A DNA stretch of 64,000 nucleotides, from positions 2,540,501 through 2,604,500 of the forward strand of contig NZ_CP134494.1 in NCBI RefSeq assembly GCF_031759225.1, written 5' to 3'. A program made the position numbers and the translations under genes. This DNA is from Mesobacillus jeotgali. Its GTDB lineage: Bacteria; Bacillota; Bacilli; Bacillales; Cytobacillaceae. This document shows, one piece after another, positions 26,924-35,542 of the stretch. The notes beneath the pieces are model-generated. The model did no database searches and was not told where the DNA came from. It saw only the letters and a list, made by a program, of their open reading frames with translations. Positions within the stretch are counted from its first letter, which is position 1, and every line of letters starts with the position of its first letter.

Positions 26924-27754
26924 CTATATTTGCTTTTCAAATAAAGTATTTCGATCATTATATTTGGTCATGAATTTTAATAAGATAAAATTCAAAATCA
27001 AAATGGTGAGACCTATTAATGTAAGTAAAAGGGGATTAATGACAAGAAAGCCGGTTGCCTGGCCTATGAAAAGACCCATGACAGGAAGGATTATGATACC
27101 TCCCAGCTGCTGTGCCTCCTGAAAACCTTTAGCCCTGGCAGAAATGAACACATTCACAAGGATTGTGAAGATGGTAATCATCGGGACAACCCAAAACATC
27201 AGTATTAACCAATTTGCATTTGGGAAAATAAAATAACCAAACATATTATAAGTCAAGCTTACAGTGATCACGCCAAACAGGAAGAAGCTTACCCAAGTAA
27301 TAATAATTGATGGAATCAATGCTGCAAGAACTTTACCAATGAACAATTCCATCACAGTAATAGGAGAAAACAATAGGGTTTCCATTGTGCGTTTTTCCTT
27401 CTCACCAACAAAACTATGAAGGGAAATCATCATTGCATTAATGGTCGGTATAAGCAAAAAGATCGAACCAAGCAGATAATTCACAATGACAAAAATAATT
27501 TGATGGTTCATGCTTGGGAGGCTGCCTATCAGTTCCCCGCTCTCTGTACCTTTAAGCCCCTGCACAATATTTTCAACTAAATCAGTCAATTCCGGGGATG
27601 TAATTGGTACATTCTTTACCAAAAGAATGAAAGCTAACGGAAAAATCACCGAAAAAATCAGCGGCAATAAAATCAGTCCCAGCCATACCTGGACGGAGCT
27701 GGTTATTCCTCTTATATCTTTAGCTGCTATAAGCCATATTAACTTTTTATTCAT
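26924..27754 (-). CDS. ABC-2 type transporter permease
   Basis: The protein has 276 aa from the ATG at 27754 (GGAGTGG upstream). The reading begins 8 nt inside the end of the ATPase gene, indicating translational coupling. There are six helices: helix 1 at WLGLILLPLIFSVIFPLAFIL, a large extracellular loop, then the ABC-2 core with SFVGEKEKRTMETLLFSPIT, the conserved cytoplasmic coupling motif of NatB/CcmB-like exporters. It pairs with the ATPase at 27747-28658 to form an exporter of unknown substrate. Confidence 0.87.
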   Translation of the reverse strand: MNKKLIWLIAAKDIRGITSSVQVWLGLILLPLIFSVIFPLAFILLVKNVPITSPELTDLVENIVQGLKGTESGELIGSLPSMNHQIIFVIVNYLLGSIFLLIPTINAMMISLHSFVGEKEKRTMETLLFSPITVMELFIGKVLAALIPSIIITWVSFFLFGVITVSLTYNMFGYFIFPNANWLILMFWVVPMITIFTILVNVFISARAKGFQEAQQLGGIIILPVMGLFIGQATGFLVINPLLLTLIGLTILILNFILLKFMTKYNDRNTLFEKQI

Positions 27755-28658
27755 CGACCCCACTCCTGATCTTAAAATATAGGGATTCCAAATCATTATT
27801 TTCAACCTCCACATGGTGAACCCAATAACCACGGATGATTTTTTGAAGCAGAGGGGTTATATGTTCACTTGAAGGCAATAAGAATTGCAATGTATTTTTA
27901 TCCTTTATTAAAACCGGATACCCTTCCCAAAGTGATACATCAGGCAGCAAATTAGTAATAACTTTCAATTTAATTTGGCTCACATGCCTTTGTTGAAGCT
28001 CATGAATAGTACCAGAATCAGTGATCTTACCGTCATTTAGAAAAAAGTACTCTTTACAAACATGTTCTAGCTGATGCAATATATGTGAACAAAGAAATAT
28101 AGTCGTTCCTTCCCTCTCATTTAAGTCCTTCAGAAACTTTAGTACCAATTTAATTCCCTCGGGGTCCAGTCCATTCGTAGGTTCATCGAGAAAAAGGAGT
28201 TTAGGATTGTGGAGAATCGCCTTGATGATCCCCAGCCTACGTTTCATCCCTGTACTATACGCGCCTACTTTTTTATGCATATGGTCATCAAGTTCAAATT
28301 CCTCCAAGTAAAGGTGGATTTTCTTTGAGTCATAGTTTCCATATAGTTTGGAAAAGAAAATAAGATTATCAAGTCCAGACATTTCGTGATACAGACCAGC
28401 ATTTTCAGTCAAAATTCCAGTTGCCTTCCTCACCGCATCTCCCTCGATACCCGGGTCCATGCCGAGTATGGATAACGTTCCGTCTGTTGGGTTGATCACA
28501 CCGTTCATAAGGCGGATCATAGTTGTTTTACCAGAACCATTTGGACCTAGAAGACCTACAATATTTCCTTCTTTTACACTCATGGATACGTTGTTAAGTA
28601 CCACTTGATCCCCGAAATGCTTTGAAACTGCATCTAGTTCAATTACATTTTGCTTCAT
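27747..28658 (-). CDS. ABC transporter ATP-binding protein
   Basis: The protein has 303 aa from the ATG at 28658 (GGGGGTAGTGG upstream). Walker A is GPNGSGKTT (~39-47), the signature is YSTGMKRRLGI (LSGGQ replaced by YSTGM, typical of this ABC-2 exporter branch), Walker B is LLFLDEPTNGLDPEG, and the switch His lies in LCSHI. A ~80-residue C-terminal extension follows the core. It is the first gene of a two-gene operon with the permease. Confidence 0.9.
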   Translation of the reverse strand: MKQNVIELDAVSKHFGDQVVLNNVSMSVKEGNIVGLLGPNGSGKTTMIRLMNGVINPTDGTLSILGMDPGIEGDAVRKATGILTENAGLYHEMSGLDNLIFFSKLYGNYDSKKIHLYLEEFELDDHMHKKVGAYSTGMKRRLGIIKAILHNPKLLFLDEPTNGLDPEGIKLVLKFLKDLNEREGTTIFLCSHILHQLEHVCKEYFFLNDGKITDSGTIHELQQRHVSQIKLKVITNLLPDVSLWEGYPVLIKDKNTLQFLLPSSEHITPLLQKIIRGYWVHHVEVENNDLESLYFKIRSGVDE

Positions 28659-28810
28659 ACCACTACCCCCAGTTCGCAAACCGTTTTTTCATAAGACGCC
28701 TGATAATGAAAAACGTTCAATAAAATTATGAGTATGGTTTTTAGAAGTTGAAAAAAGTGTTGACCGTTGTTCTTTAGCTTGACTCCATCACTTGCGCCAA
28801 AAAATAATGT

Positions 28811-28845
28811 AAAAAGGACCAGTATCCGTGACTGGTCCTTACTCT
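28811..28845 (-). terminator. Intrinsic terminator
   Basis: On the minus strand AAGGACCAGT-cacggat-ACTGGTCCTT is followed by TTTACA. It lies downstream of the FtsX-like operon, past the hairpin array, and could stop its transcript. Confidence 0.7.
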
Positions 28846-28886
28846 ATTTTCTGTAATGGCTCGGTTTTATAGGGAATTGTAATTTC

Positions 28887-29146
28887 GGGCGCAAATCGGC
28901 TGTATTGGTGACCTATTTTTCAATAAACTAGCTATTTCGGTCACCAATCGGCTTTATTGATGACCTATTTTTCAAGAATCTGGCTATTTTGGTCACCAAT
29001 CAGCTTGATTGGTGACCTATTTTTACAGAATCTAGGTATTTTGGGTATCAATCGGCTTGATTGGTGACCTATTTTTACAGAATCTAGGTGTTTTGGATAC
29101 CAACCGGCTTCATTGGTAACCTATTTTCCAGATTCTTGTTTTTTCG
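28887..29146. repeat. Tandem hairpin array, five units of exactly 52 bp
   Basis: Units start at 28887, 28939, 28991, 29043 and 29095. In units 2 and 3 the arms GGTCACCAAT and ATTGGTGACC are perfect 10-bp inverted repeats around a 7-nt loop (CGGCTTT, CAGCTTG). Units 1, 4 and 5 carry one degenerate arm or both. Between the hairpins is a diverged TATTTTTCAAGAATCTGGCTATTT spacer of similar sequence in each unit, split here only by small changes. It has no coding capacity. Confidence 0.85.
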
Positions 29147-29210
29147 GGCTCCTATAGTCTAAAATGAAAACCTAACTTTGAAGCTAACACAAGCTTCCAC
29201 GATTCCATCC

Positions 29211-30557
29211 TTATACTTCCCTTCTCATTGCCTGGAGAACATCAACTTTAGTGGCCCGCTGTGCAGGACGCAGCCCGGACAGGATGGTGACAAGGTAGCA
29301 GATGATAAAACTGATGAGTGGCAATGTATATGGGATGTGGCTGAATATCAAACCTTCTGGCGGTTCTTCTCCGAACGCCTGTTTAATGATGAGTGGGAGC
29401 CCAAAATTGACGATAAAGCTGATGGCATAAGCGACAATAGTTCCAATCGCTGCCCCAATCAACCCGATATAACTGCTTTCAAGCAGGAAAATCTTTTTGA
29501 TTGTCTTTGGATTCGCACCAATGGCCTTCATTATTCCTATGTCAGGTGCCCTTTCTGTAACAGCCATAGTCATTGTGTTATAGATCCCGATTGATGCAAT
29601 GATGATTGCGATGGTCCCTATAAATATTAAACCAGCTTTTACGATGGTGAACATGACATTGACATCTTTGAGCTCATTAATGACCGAATAGGATAGGTAA
29701 TTATTTTCTTTTAATTTTGCCGTAATATCTTTCACTGCTTCCATATCTTTTGCGTAAATCTTCACTTGATCATACTGGTCAGCAGGGATGGTTGGCAGTT
29801 CCATGTCTGGATTGTTGGGATCCTTCAGCATTCCACGTGGCGTGCCAGTGAATTCCTCAACCTGCTGAAGAACTCCTTCTGAAACAAATACTACACTGTC
29901 GTAAATCCATTCCTTTGTTGGTTTTTTGCGGATTCCGACAACTGTTACTTCTAAAGGTTCTTTCACCTCTTTACCGTCTTCGAACTTGATGACATTCATG
30001 GTAATTTTCTTGCCGACCAATTCGCCTTTATAGCGGAATTCTTCTTTTATCTGTCCTTTTTCATCATAAAGTTCTTCAGTTACCTCGTTATTAGGGCGTA
30101 AATCGTGGAAGAAATGGTACCCAACGACCACTTCATTCTCTGCTTTTGGAAGCCGGCCTTCCGAAAGTTCAAGCCCAGCCTTTGTTTCAGATGGCATATG
30201 CGCCACTACTGCCTCGGCATCTGTCAGGTGTTCATCCACTTCAAACATATAATTCTGCAGGTTTTTTCTTCGTGTCACGGCCTTGACATCCTTTATTTCT
30301 TCGAAGTAAGAAATATCTTCATTCGTCAGCTGTGTGAAGCCATTATTAGAATCCTCTTTTCCGGGGACTTCTATCTCTGTGACAATCCTTCTCTCCAGCG
30401 TTTCCTTTACTATTGATTTATGAAGCCCAAACCCCACTGAAGCCAGTACAATAAGGAAAGCTACGCTCATTGCCGTCGCCAGTATTGTCATGAACAACCG
30501 GGTCCGGTTCTTTTTCATATTCTGCCTGACGAAATTAAATTGATCTTTAAGCCTCAT
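29211..30557 (-). CDS. FtsX/MacB-type ABC transporter permease
   Basis: The protein has 448 aa from the ATG at 30557 (AGGAGG 9 nt upstream), overlapping the ATPase stop by 11 nt. Topology is typical of MacB/LolC: helix 1 (~25-45, LFMTILATAMSVAFLIVLASVG), a ~250-residue extracytoplasmic domain, and three C-terminal helices with the FtsX core (GLIFIGTIAIIIASIGIYNTMTMAVTERAPDIGIMKAIGA). It is a likely mechanotransmission exporter of peptide or lipid-type compounds with the ATPase encoded upstream. Confidence 0.9.
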   Translation of the reverse strand: MRLKDQFNFVRQNMKKNRTRLFMTILATAMSVAFLIVLASVGFGLHKSIVKETLERRIVTEIEVPGKEDSNNGFTQLTNEDISYFEEIKDVKAVTRRKNLQNYMFEVDEHLTDAEAVVAHMPSETKAGLELSEGRLPKAENEVVVGYHFFHDLRPNNEVTEELYDEKGQIKEEFRYKGELVGKKITMNVIKFEDGKEVKEPLEVTVVGIRKKPTKEWIYDSVVFVSEGVLQQVEEFTGTPRGMLKDPNNPDMELPTIPADQYDQVKIYAKDMEAVKDITAKLKENNYLSYSVINELKDVNVMFTIVKAGLIFIGTIAIIIASIGIYNTMTMAVTERAPDIGIMKAIGANPKTIKKIFLLESSYIGLIGAAIGTIVAYAISFIVNFGLPLIIKQAFGEEPPEGLIFSHIPYTLPLISFIICYLVTILSGLRPAQRATKVDVLQAMRREV

Positions 30558-31245
30558 TTGCATATACCTCCTCAACAACTTTACCGTCCCTTAATTCAAT
30601 GGTTCGATGCCCTATTTGTGCTACCTTATCATCATGGGTGATGATTAAAAATGTAATGCCAAGCTCCCTGTTTAATTTAATGATGAAATTCAGTAAATCT
30701 TCCTCTGTTTCTGAGTCCAGACTGCCAGTTGGTTCATCTGCAAGAATGATGGGCGGATTGACTATTAGCGCTCGGGCAATGCTCACCCTTTGCTGCTGCC
30801 CACCGGAAAGCTCACCAGGATAATGATCCTGGTAGTCTGATAATCCCACCATTTCAAGGATTTCATTAGTGCGTATTTTCCCCTCTTCTTCTTTGATCCC
30901 CTTAAGGATTAGCGGCAGTTCAACATTTTGATAGGCAGTCATGCTAGGAATCAGCTGAAAGCTTTGAAAAATGAATCCAAGGTGCTCAATGCGAAAATCC
31001 GCAAATTTTGTTTCGTTCATGGAGGATGTTTTCACCCCATTAATCATGATCTCTCCCTCTTTTGGCCTGATAAATCCGCTGACAAGGTTAAGGAGGGTTG
31101 ATTTACCTGATCCACTTCTGCCCACAATCGTGACAATTTCACCATTGTTCACTTTGAATGAAACATTCTTCAACACAGGGATTACCGTTTCCCTCCCTTT
31201 CTTGCCTATTTTAAAATCATGACTTAAATCTTTGATTTCTATCAT
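30547..31245 (-). CDS. MacB/LolD-type ABC transporter ATP-binding protein
   Basis: The protein has 232 aa from the ATG at 31245 (GAGGTG 6 nt upstream). Walker A is GRSGSGKST, the Q-loop is FQSFQLIP, the signature is LSGGQQQRVSIARAL, Walker B is IILADEPTGSLD, and the switch His lies in ITHD. It is coupled to the FtsX-like permease by overlapping ends. A terminator and ~60 bp separate it from the ECF sigma gene upstream, so co-transcription with sigma would need read-through. Confidence 0.92.
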   Translation of the reverse strand: MIEIKDLSHDFKIGKKGRETVIPVLKNVSFKVNNGEIVTIVGRSGSGKSTLLNLVSGFIRPKEGEIMINGVKTSSMNETKFADFRIEHLGFIFQSFQLIPSMTAYQNVELPLILKGIKEEEGKIRTNEILEMVGLSDYQDHYPGELSGGQQQRVSIARALIVNPPIILADEPTGSLDSETEEDLLNFIIKLNRELGITFLIITHDDKVAQIGHRTIELRDGKVVEEVYANEA

Positions 31246-31305
31246 TAAATACACCTCATCTACTAATTATTTGAATAAATTATATTTTTTTCCATGCGTT
31301 GTGCC

Positions 31306-31337
31306 GAAAAAAATAGGCGATTGAATCAATCGCCCGT
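31306..31337 (-). terminator. Intrinsic terminator after the sigma factor gene
   Basis: On the minus strand GGGCGATTG-at-tCAATCGCCT is followed by ATTTTTTTC. Confidence 0.85.
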
Positions 31338-31345
31338 ATTAACTA

Positions 31346-31867
31346 TTAGGCTGGGTATTTCTCTGACATAACTTTTTTCAATTGTTTCCGTGCTCTATGA
31401 AGCCGAGTTTTGACTGTGCCTGACTTTAAATTTAGCTTGCAGGCGATTTCATCTTCTTTTAAACCGTACTGGAACCTTAATACCAATACTTGCTGATACT
31501 CATTCGTCAACAAATAAAGCATGTGCTGGATTTCCTCTTTGAAAAGAATGATTTCGACTTCCTTTTCAAGCGATTGCTCGGTATCATGATCACTGAAAAT
31601 TTGCTCCATGATGGACTGGTCAGACGGAAGCCACTTCCTCCTTTTTTCTGCCCGCAAATAATCAATGGCCGTTCTTGCAGCGATTGCTGCTAACCATGAG
31701 CCGATTTTATGCGTATCTACGATGGTATCTGCCTTTTTATATGCCTTTATAAAAGTCTCCTGGACAACATCTTCTGCCAGATGCCTGTCTTTTGTGATAC
31801 TGAAAGCAATTTGACACAGCTTCTTTCCATGTATTCTATAAAGCTCATCAAAATCAAGAATAGCCAT
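31346..31867 (-). CDS. ECF-type RNA polymerase sigma factor
   Basis: The protein has 173 aa; the ATG at 31867 has AAGGGGG 6 nt upstream, whereas the first ATG touches the RBS. Region 2 has DRHLAEDVVQETFIKAYKKAD and SWLAAIAARTAIDYLRAEKRR. Region 4 has YQQVLVLRFQYGLKEDEIACKL and GTVKTRLHRARKQLKK, the recognition helix. It redirects RNA polymerase to stress promoters. No anti-sigma gene follows: the neighbours are an ABC exporter downstream and a YtrC-like permease upstream. Confidence 0.9.
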   Translation of the reverse strand: MAILDFDELYRIHGKKLCQIAFSITKDRHLAEDVVQETFIKAYKKADTIVDTHKIGSWLAAIAARTAIDYLRAEKRRKWLPSDQSIMEQIFSDHDTEQSLEKEVEIILFKEEIQHMLYLLTNEYQQVLVLRFQYGLKEDEIACKLNLKSGTVKTRLHRARKQLKKVMSEKYPA

Positions 31868-31930
31868 ACCCATCCCCCTTGCCTGTTACTATCTTTTGCA
31901 AGCCGCTTTGCTTACAACTCTTTTTTTCTA

Positions 31931-33892
31931 TTAGTTTTCTTTAAAATACTCTCTGATAAAGTCGGGAACATGATTATCGCTAAAAGTACGTATTTCCTTA
32001 TAGTTCCCGTTTTTATAAACGAAAATTGCTGTGTACGGCGATTCATTAAACCAGCCGTGACCTGCGCTCTCAATCGCTGATAACACATGGTCGCGATCAC
32101 TCAGTTTAAGCGCGTTTCTATCGTTCATAATTCGATTGGTTATTTCTTCTTCTGGATATTCCTTGAATTGTTCTTCTTTAATCGACTCATTTGACACGAC
32201 AATATATTCAATATCTTCTGGCGTCACCATTGCTTCCTCAAGCATGTCATTTTTCTCCAGCCATGCGATGAAGCTTTTATATGACTGTTTTAGTTCTATA
32301 TGATCGAAATTGTTTATACCCGACATAATTTCAATGGTTGACTGATTGCCTACCGGATAAGAATCAATGGTGAACGGTTCCTGTTCAATTTCCTTTTTAA
32401 GGATTTCAAAAGCCTCGTTGATTTTGTTCTCATCAGTAATGGTCAATGGGCTTTCAGAAAAGTGCTTGTTTATTCTAATGGAGGTTATGTCTCCCGTATT
32501 GATCCTAAAAATAGGCTCATGTGCACGCTTATACTCCAGTGATTCATATATCTCCTTCAATAGTGGTTCATAGTCGTATCGATCAATGGTGTACTGGCGA
32601 ACTAGTTTTTTTCCATTTTTGAGTTCATAGATAAACAGAGCAGATTCCTGGGATTCCATTTTTTGTTCATTGATTCTTTCATTCTTAAGAATGCTTTCAT
32701 GAAAGATTCGGACAGCTTCAATAGTTTCTTTTTGCAAAAGTGGTTTTGGAGCAAGTCGGTCATCCTGATGGATATAAATGTGATTAGCATAGGTGACACT
32801 CTTGATGTCATCAAGTGCAGGCACTTTTTTCTCATAGGGAGCGAATGCTTGACTAATCAAAATCAAGACTACCATCCCGGCAGCAAAGTATCCCAGGCCC
32901 TTTACTCTCCCAAAAACCCTCCAAGTTTTCTGAAGAACCATTTCGGCAGCATAATATCCGATGATTCCCCCGGCAGCGTATCCAAATATCAACCAGGCAA
33001 ATTTATTCTGCATAGCATCAAAATACATGCCACCAAGCAGCATCATACAGAAAGCGACTCCATATTTAAAAATGATTCTCAAACCATTAAAAGCAATAGC
33101 TTCTGAGGCTGCTTCTATATTCCTTTTTTTATAGAGATATAGAGAAAGGAAATATAAAACCAAAACAAGAGCTGAGTAGATAAAATAGGATTTGGCACTG
33201 ATGTTCTCGCCCTCTAAAAAAGCCAGATGCGATATAGGTGAAAGATATTCTATATTCCTGATCTGATAATAATCACTTGGAAATCCGTACAGCATTAATC
33301 CAAGGTTATAAATGATCAGTAAAGTGAACCCGGCTGGAAACAATAGCATGATATATGTCAGGACTCCCTGTACCACCGAAATTCCTGTAACCATTGCAAT
33401 AAATACACCTGAAAGGAAAAATACAGAGTTATATAGGATGACAATACCTGCCCATCTGAAAATGTCCTCCAGCTGGAAATATAGATTCAAATCATACGCA
33501 CCGTGAATAATGACAGTAATCAACAAAACTAGGATGACTGGAACAATCAGAAACGCAAAGCCCGTCAGAGTGTAAAAGTGAAAGATTTGCTGCCGTTTGA
33601 TTGGCAGACTATGGATTAAATCCGCTGCTTGCTTGACGTGCAGAAAGCGATAAAGAAAGATTGCCATAACCACTGGTACTGTAATGAACATAATGAACTG
33701 AATAGGAAACTGGAAATCAAATAATCTCTGCACCGGCATTAAATTTCGGTAATTTTCACTGGAATAGATCATCATAATTTGCAATGGAATCGCAAAAAAC
33801 AAAGCAAGGAAGTAAATAGCGGAAATCCAGCCGACGTTTCTTCCAACCTGCAGCACCATCTCTTTGTTAAACAAGGATATTTTTGATTGCAT
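31931..33892 (-). CDS. YtrC/YtrD-like ABC-2 permease with large extracytoplasmic domain (DUF6449-type)
   Basis: The protein has 653 aa; the ATG at 33892 follows GGGGGATATC and overlaps the upstream ATPase gene by 26 nt. Residues ~20-350 hold about ten helices, including LIHSLPIKRQQIFHFYTLTGF, a coupling-type motif seen in YtrC-like permeases. Residues ~370-653 are soluble and extracytoplasmic, with repeated beta/alpha segments. It is the third gene of a GntR-ATPase-permease operon. In B. subtilis the ytrGABCDEF operon responds to lipid II-targeting antibiotics. Confidence 0.85.
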   Translation of the reverse strand: MQSKISLFNKEMVLQVGRNVGWISAIYFLALFFAIPLQIMMIYSSENYRNLMPVQRLFDFQFPIQFIMFITVPVVMAIFLYRFLHVKQAADLIHSLPIKRQQIFHFYTLTGFAFLIVPVILVLLITVIIHGAYDLNLYFQLEDIFRWAGIVILYNSVFFLSGVFIAMVTGISVVQGVLTYIMLLFPAGFTLLIIYNLGLMLYGFPSDYYQIRNIEYLSPISHLAFLEGENISAKSYFIYSALVLVLYFLSLYLYKKRNIEAASEAIAFNGLRIIFKYGVAFCMMLLGGMYFDAMQNKFAWLIFGYAAGGIIGYYAAEMVLQKTWRVFGRVKGLGYFAAGMVVLILISQAFAPYEKKVPALDDIKSVTYANHIYIHQDDRLAPKPLLQKETIEAVRIFHESILKNERINEQKMESQESALFIYELKNGKKLVRQYTIDRYDYEPLLKEIYESLEYKRAHEPIFRINTGDITSIRINKHFSESPLTITDENKINEAFEILKKEIEQEPFTIDSYPVGNQSTIEIMSGINNFDHIELKQSYKSFIAWLEKNDMLEEAMVTPEDIEYIVVSNESIKEEQFKEYPEEEITNRIMNDRNALKLSDRDHVLSAIESAGHGWFNESPYTAIFVYKNGNYKEIRTFSDNHVPDFIREYFKEN

Positions 33893-34757
33893 AGCCGATA
33901 TCCCCCATTTCGTATATGAAAATTTCTTCTAAAGTTAATGGGAGGATATCAAAGATAACAGGCTCAGTCAGATTGATCACTTTCTGTATTTCATCTTTTT
34001 TTCCTCTGATAATGCATACCATGACACTTCCCCTTCTTTCGCAGTGCAGCAATGCCAGCTGATTTTCCAGATGATTTGGAGTATCCCCCCGATAGGCTAC
34101 CTGGACCTTATGGATATCAGATTTTAGATCATCAAGATCTTTTTCCATGAGAAGGGAGCCATGATGCAATATTCCGATGTGGTCGCAGATATCTTCAATT
34201 TCCCGCAAGTTATGCGAGGAAATCAAAATCGTCATTTCCCGGTCTGCCACATCCTGTATTAAGAGGTTCTTAACCTTTTTCCTAGCAACCGGATCCAATC
34301 CATCCATAGGCTCATCAAGAATCAAAACTTCCGGCATCGTGGATAAAGCAAGCCAGAAGGCAGCTTGTCTTTGAATTCCTTTAGAAAATGAATGTAATTT
34401 TTTGTTCATGCTGAAATCAAAGACTTCCGCTAATTTCAGGAACCTATCTTCATTCCATGCAGGATATATGCTTTTATAGAATTTCGCCATCTGTTTGACG
34501 GTGTACTGAGGAAAGAAGTATGGCTGATCGGATATGTAAAATATTTTCTCCTTTAAAGCCTGATTTTCAAAAATTGGTGAACCGTCGAGAAGCACCTGTC
34601 CATCATCCTGTTTATATATACCCGCAATCAATTTAATGATGGTTGTCTTGCCAGCTCCATTAGATCCAATCAACCCATAAATGGAGCCTTTATTGATCGT
34701 CATATTGACATTCTTAACGGCCTCTTGTTTTTCAAATGTTTTATTTATCTCTATCAT
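33867..34757 (-). CDS. YtrB-like ABC transporter ATP-binding protein
   Basis: The protein has 296 aa; the ATG at 34757 follows AGGA by 8 nt and overlaps the end of the GntR gene. Walker A is GSNGAGKTT, the signature is FSKGIQRQAAFWLAL (LSGGQ replaced by FSKGI), Walker B is VLILDEPMDGLDPVAR, and the switch His is in SSHNL. The substitution pattern, with Met in DEPMDGLDP, is that of YtrB-type ATPases. It forms an exporter with the 653-aa permease. Confidence 0.88.
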   Translation of the reverse strand: MIEINKTFEKQEAVKNVNMTINKGSIYGLIGSNGAGKTTIIKLIAGIYKQDDGQVLLDGSPIFENQALKEKIFYISDQPYFFPQYTVKQMAKFYKSIYPAWNEDRFLKLAEVFDFSMNKKLHSFSKGIQRQAAFWLALSTMPEVLILDEPMDGLDPVARKKVKNLLIQDVADREMTILISSHNLREIEDICDHIGILHHGSLLMEKDLDDLKSDIHKVQVAYRGDTPNHLENQLALLHCERRGSVMVCIIRGKKDEIQKVINLTEPVIFDILPLTLEEIFIYEMGDIGYAIKNILV

Positions 34758-35148
34758 TTGAATCATCCTGCCCGGTTCCCCCTTTCAACGCATCAATGTT
34801 CTTTATCATCTCATGCAACTCTTCTGCAGGAATGCCCAGGTAAAGTGCTTCCTGCAGAAGCTTTTCCAGATCCTGCTTTACTTGCAGGATTTTATCAGCA
34901 TCTTTGCCTGGATCCATCGGATTGACAAAGCTTCCCTTGCCCTTTAATGAATAAATAAAGCCTTGAACTTCAAGCTCCCTATATGCCTTTTGAATTGTAT
35001 TTGGGTTAATTGTCAATTGCTGTGCCATTTGCCGCACCGAAGGCAATTGTTCATCAGGTTTGAGCACTTCATTAATGATCAGCTCTTTCATTTTATCTAC
35101 CAGCTGTTCGTATATTGGCTTTCGGCTCCTCAGGTCAAGCTCAAACAT
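34741..35148 (-). CDS. GntR-family transcriptional repressor, YtrA subfamily
   Basis: The protein has 135 aa; the ATG at 35148 follows GGGGGTC. Residues ~8-75 form the winged helix (PIYEQLVDKMKELIINEVLKP, then SVRQMAQQLTINPNTIQKAYREL), followed by a short helical dimerisation domain as in YtrA and no effector-binding FCD/UTRA domain. It heads the operon and very probably represses it through the dyad at 35170-35194, which straddles the promoter. Confidence 0.92.
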   Translation of the reverse strand: MFELDLRSRKPIYEQLVDKMKELIINEVLKPDEQLPSVRQMAQQLTINPNTIQKAYRELEVQGFIYSLKGKGSFVNPMDPGKDADKILQVKQDLEKLLQEALYLGIPAEELHEMIKNIDALKGGTGQDDSNDRDK

Positions 35149-35169
35149 AATGACCCCCTATCTGTACTA

Positions 35170-35194
35170 AGTGTACTATTATAATTAATACAGT
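35170..35194 (-). promoter_or_regulatory. YtrA-like operator overlapping the -10 box of the GntR/ABC operon
   Basis: AGTGTA-N13-TACAGT differs by one base from the AGTGTA-N13-TACACT dyad that I recall for B. subtilis YtrA. The 13-bp spacer contains the minus-strand -10 hexamer TATAAT (35183-35178). Binding would block transcription of the operon that encodes the repressor. The -35 region is weak. Two TGTACTA direct repeats (35163, 35172) overlap the site. Confidence 0.75.
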
Positions 35195-35387
35195 TTAATT
35201 ATATGCCAGCTACTTCCAAAAAGATAGGGGATATTTTCTTAATAATTTCTTAAGAAAAATTAAGAATTGGAAAGACAAAATTAATCAGTGTCACTTTCTC
35301 AATCGTTATTTATAGTGTAATTTTACACAAAACATAACAAAGAACTCAACGGTTTATTTAGAAAATTTTGGACACCGGTCATTTTCA

Positions 35388-35424
35388 CAAAAAAAATAAC
35401 ACTCTAGAAGTGAACTAGAGTGCT
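35388..35424 (-). terminator. Orphan terminator-like hairpin
   Basis: On the minus strand CACTCTAG-ttcactt-CTAGAGTG is followed by TTATTTTTTTTG. The plus-strand side has no T-run. The only sequence to its right is the leader of the plus-strand VanW gene, so no annotated gene uses it. The rest of 35195-35387 is AT-rich without features. Confidence 0.5.
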
Positions 35425-35542
35425 GCCGTATAGTGTATAAATTCATTCTTGAAATTCCTTTTTGCTTTCCATTAAACACCATCAATCCCAAAATACATTA
35501 AACTCAATCTGCTTATCCATAATATCACGGGAGGTGAAATAA

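Noticed and set aside
28887..29146. CRISPR array
   Set aside because: Whole units, including the parts between hairpins, are repeats of each other; there are no unique spacers and no cas genes in the window.
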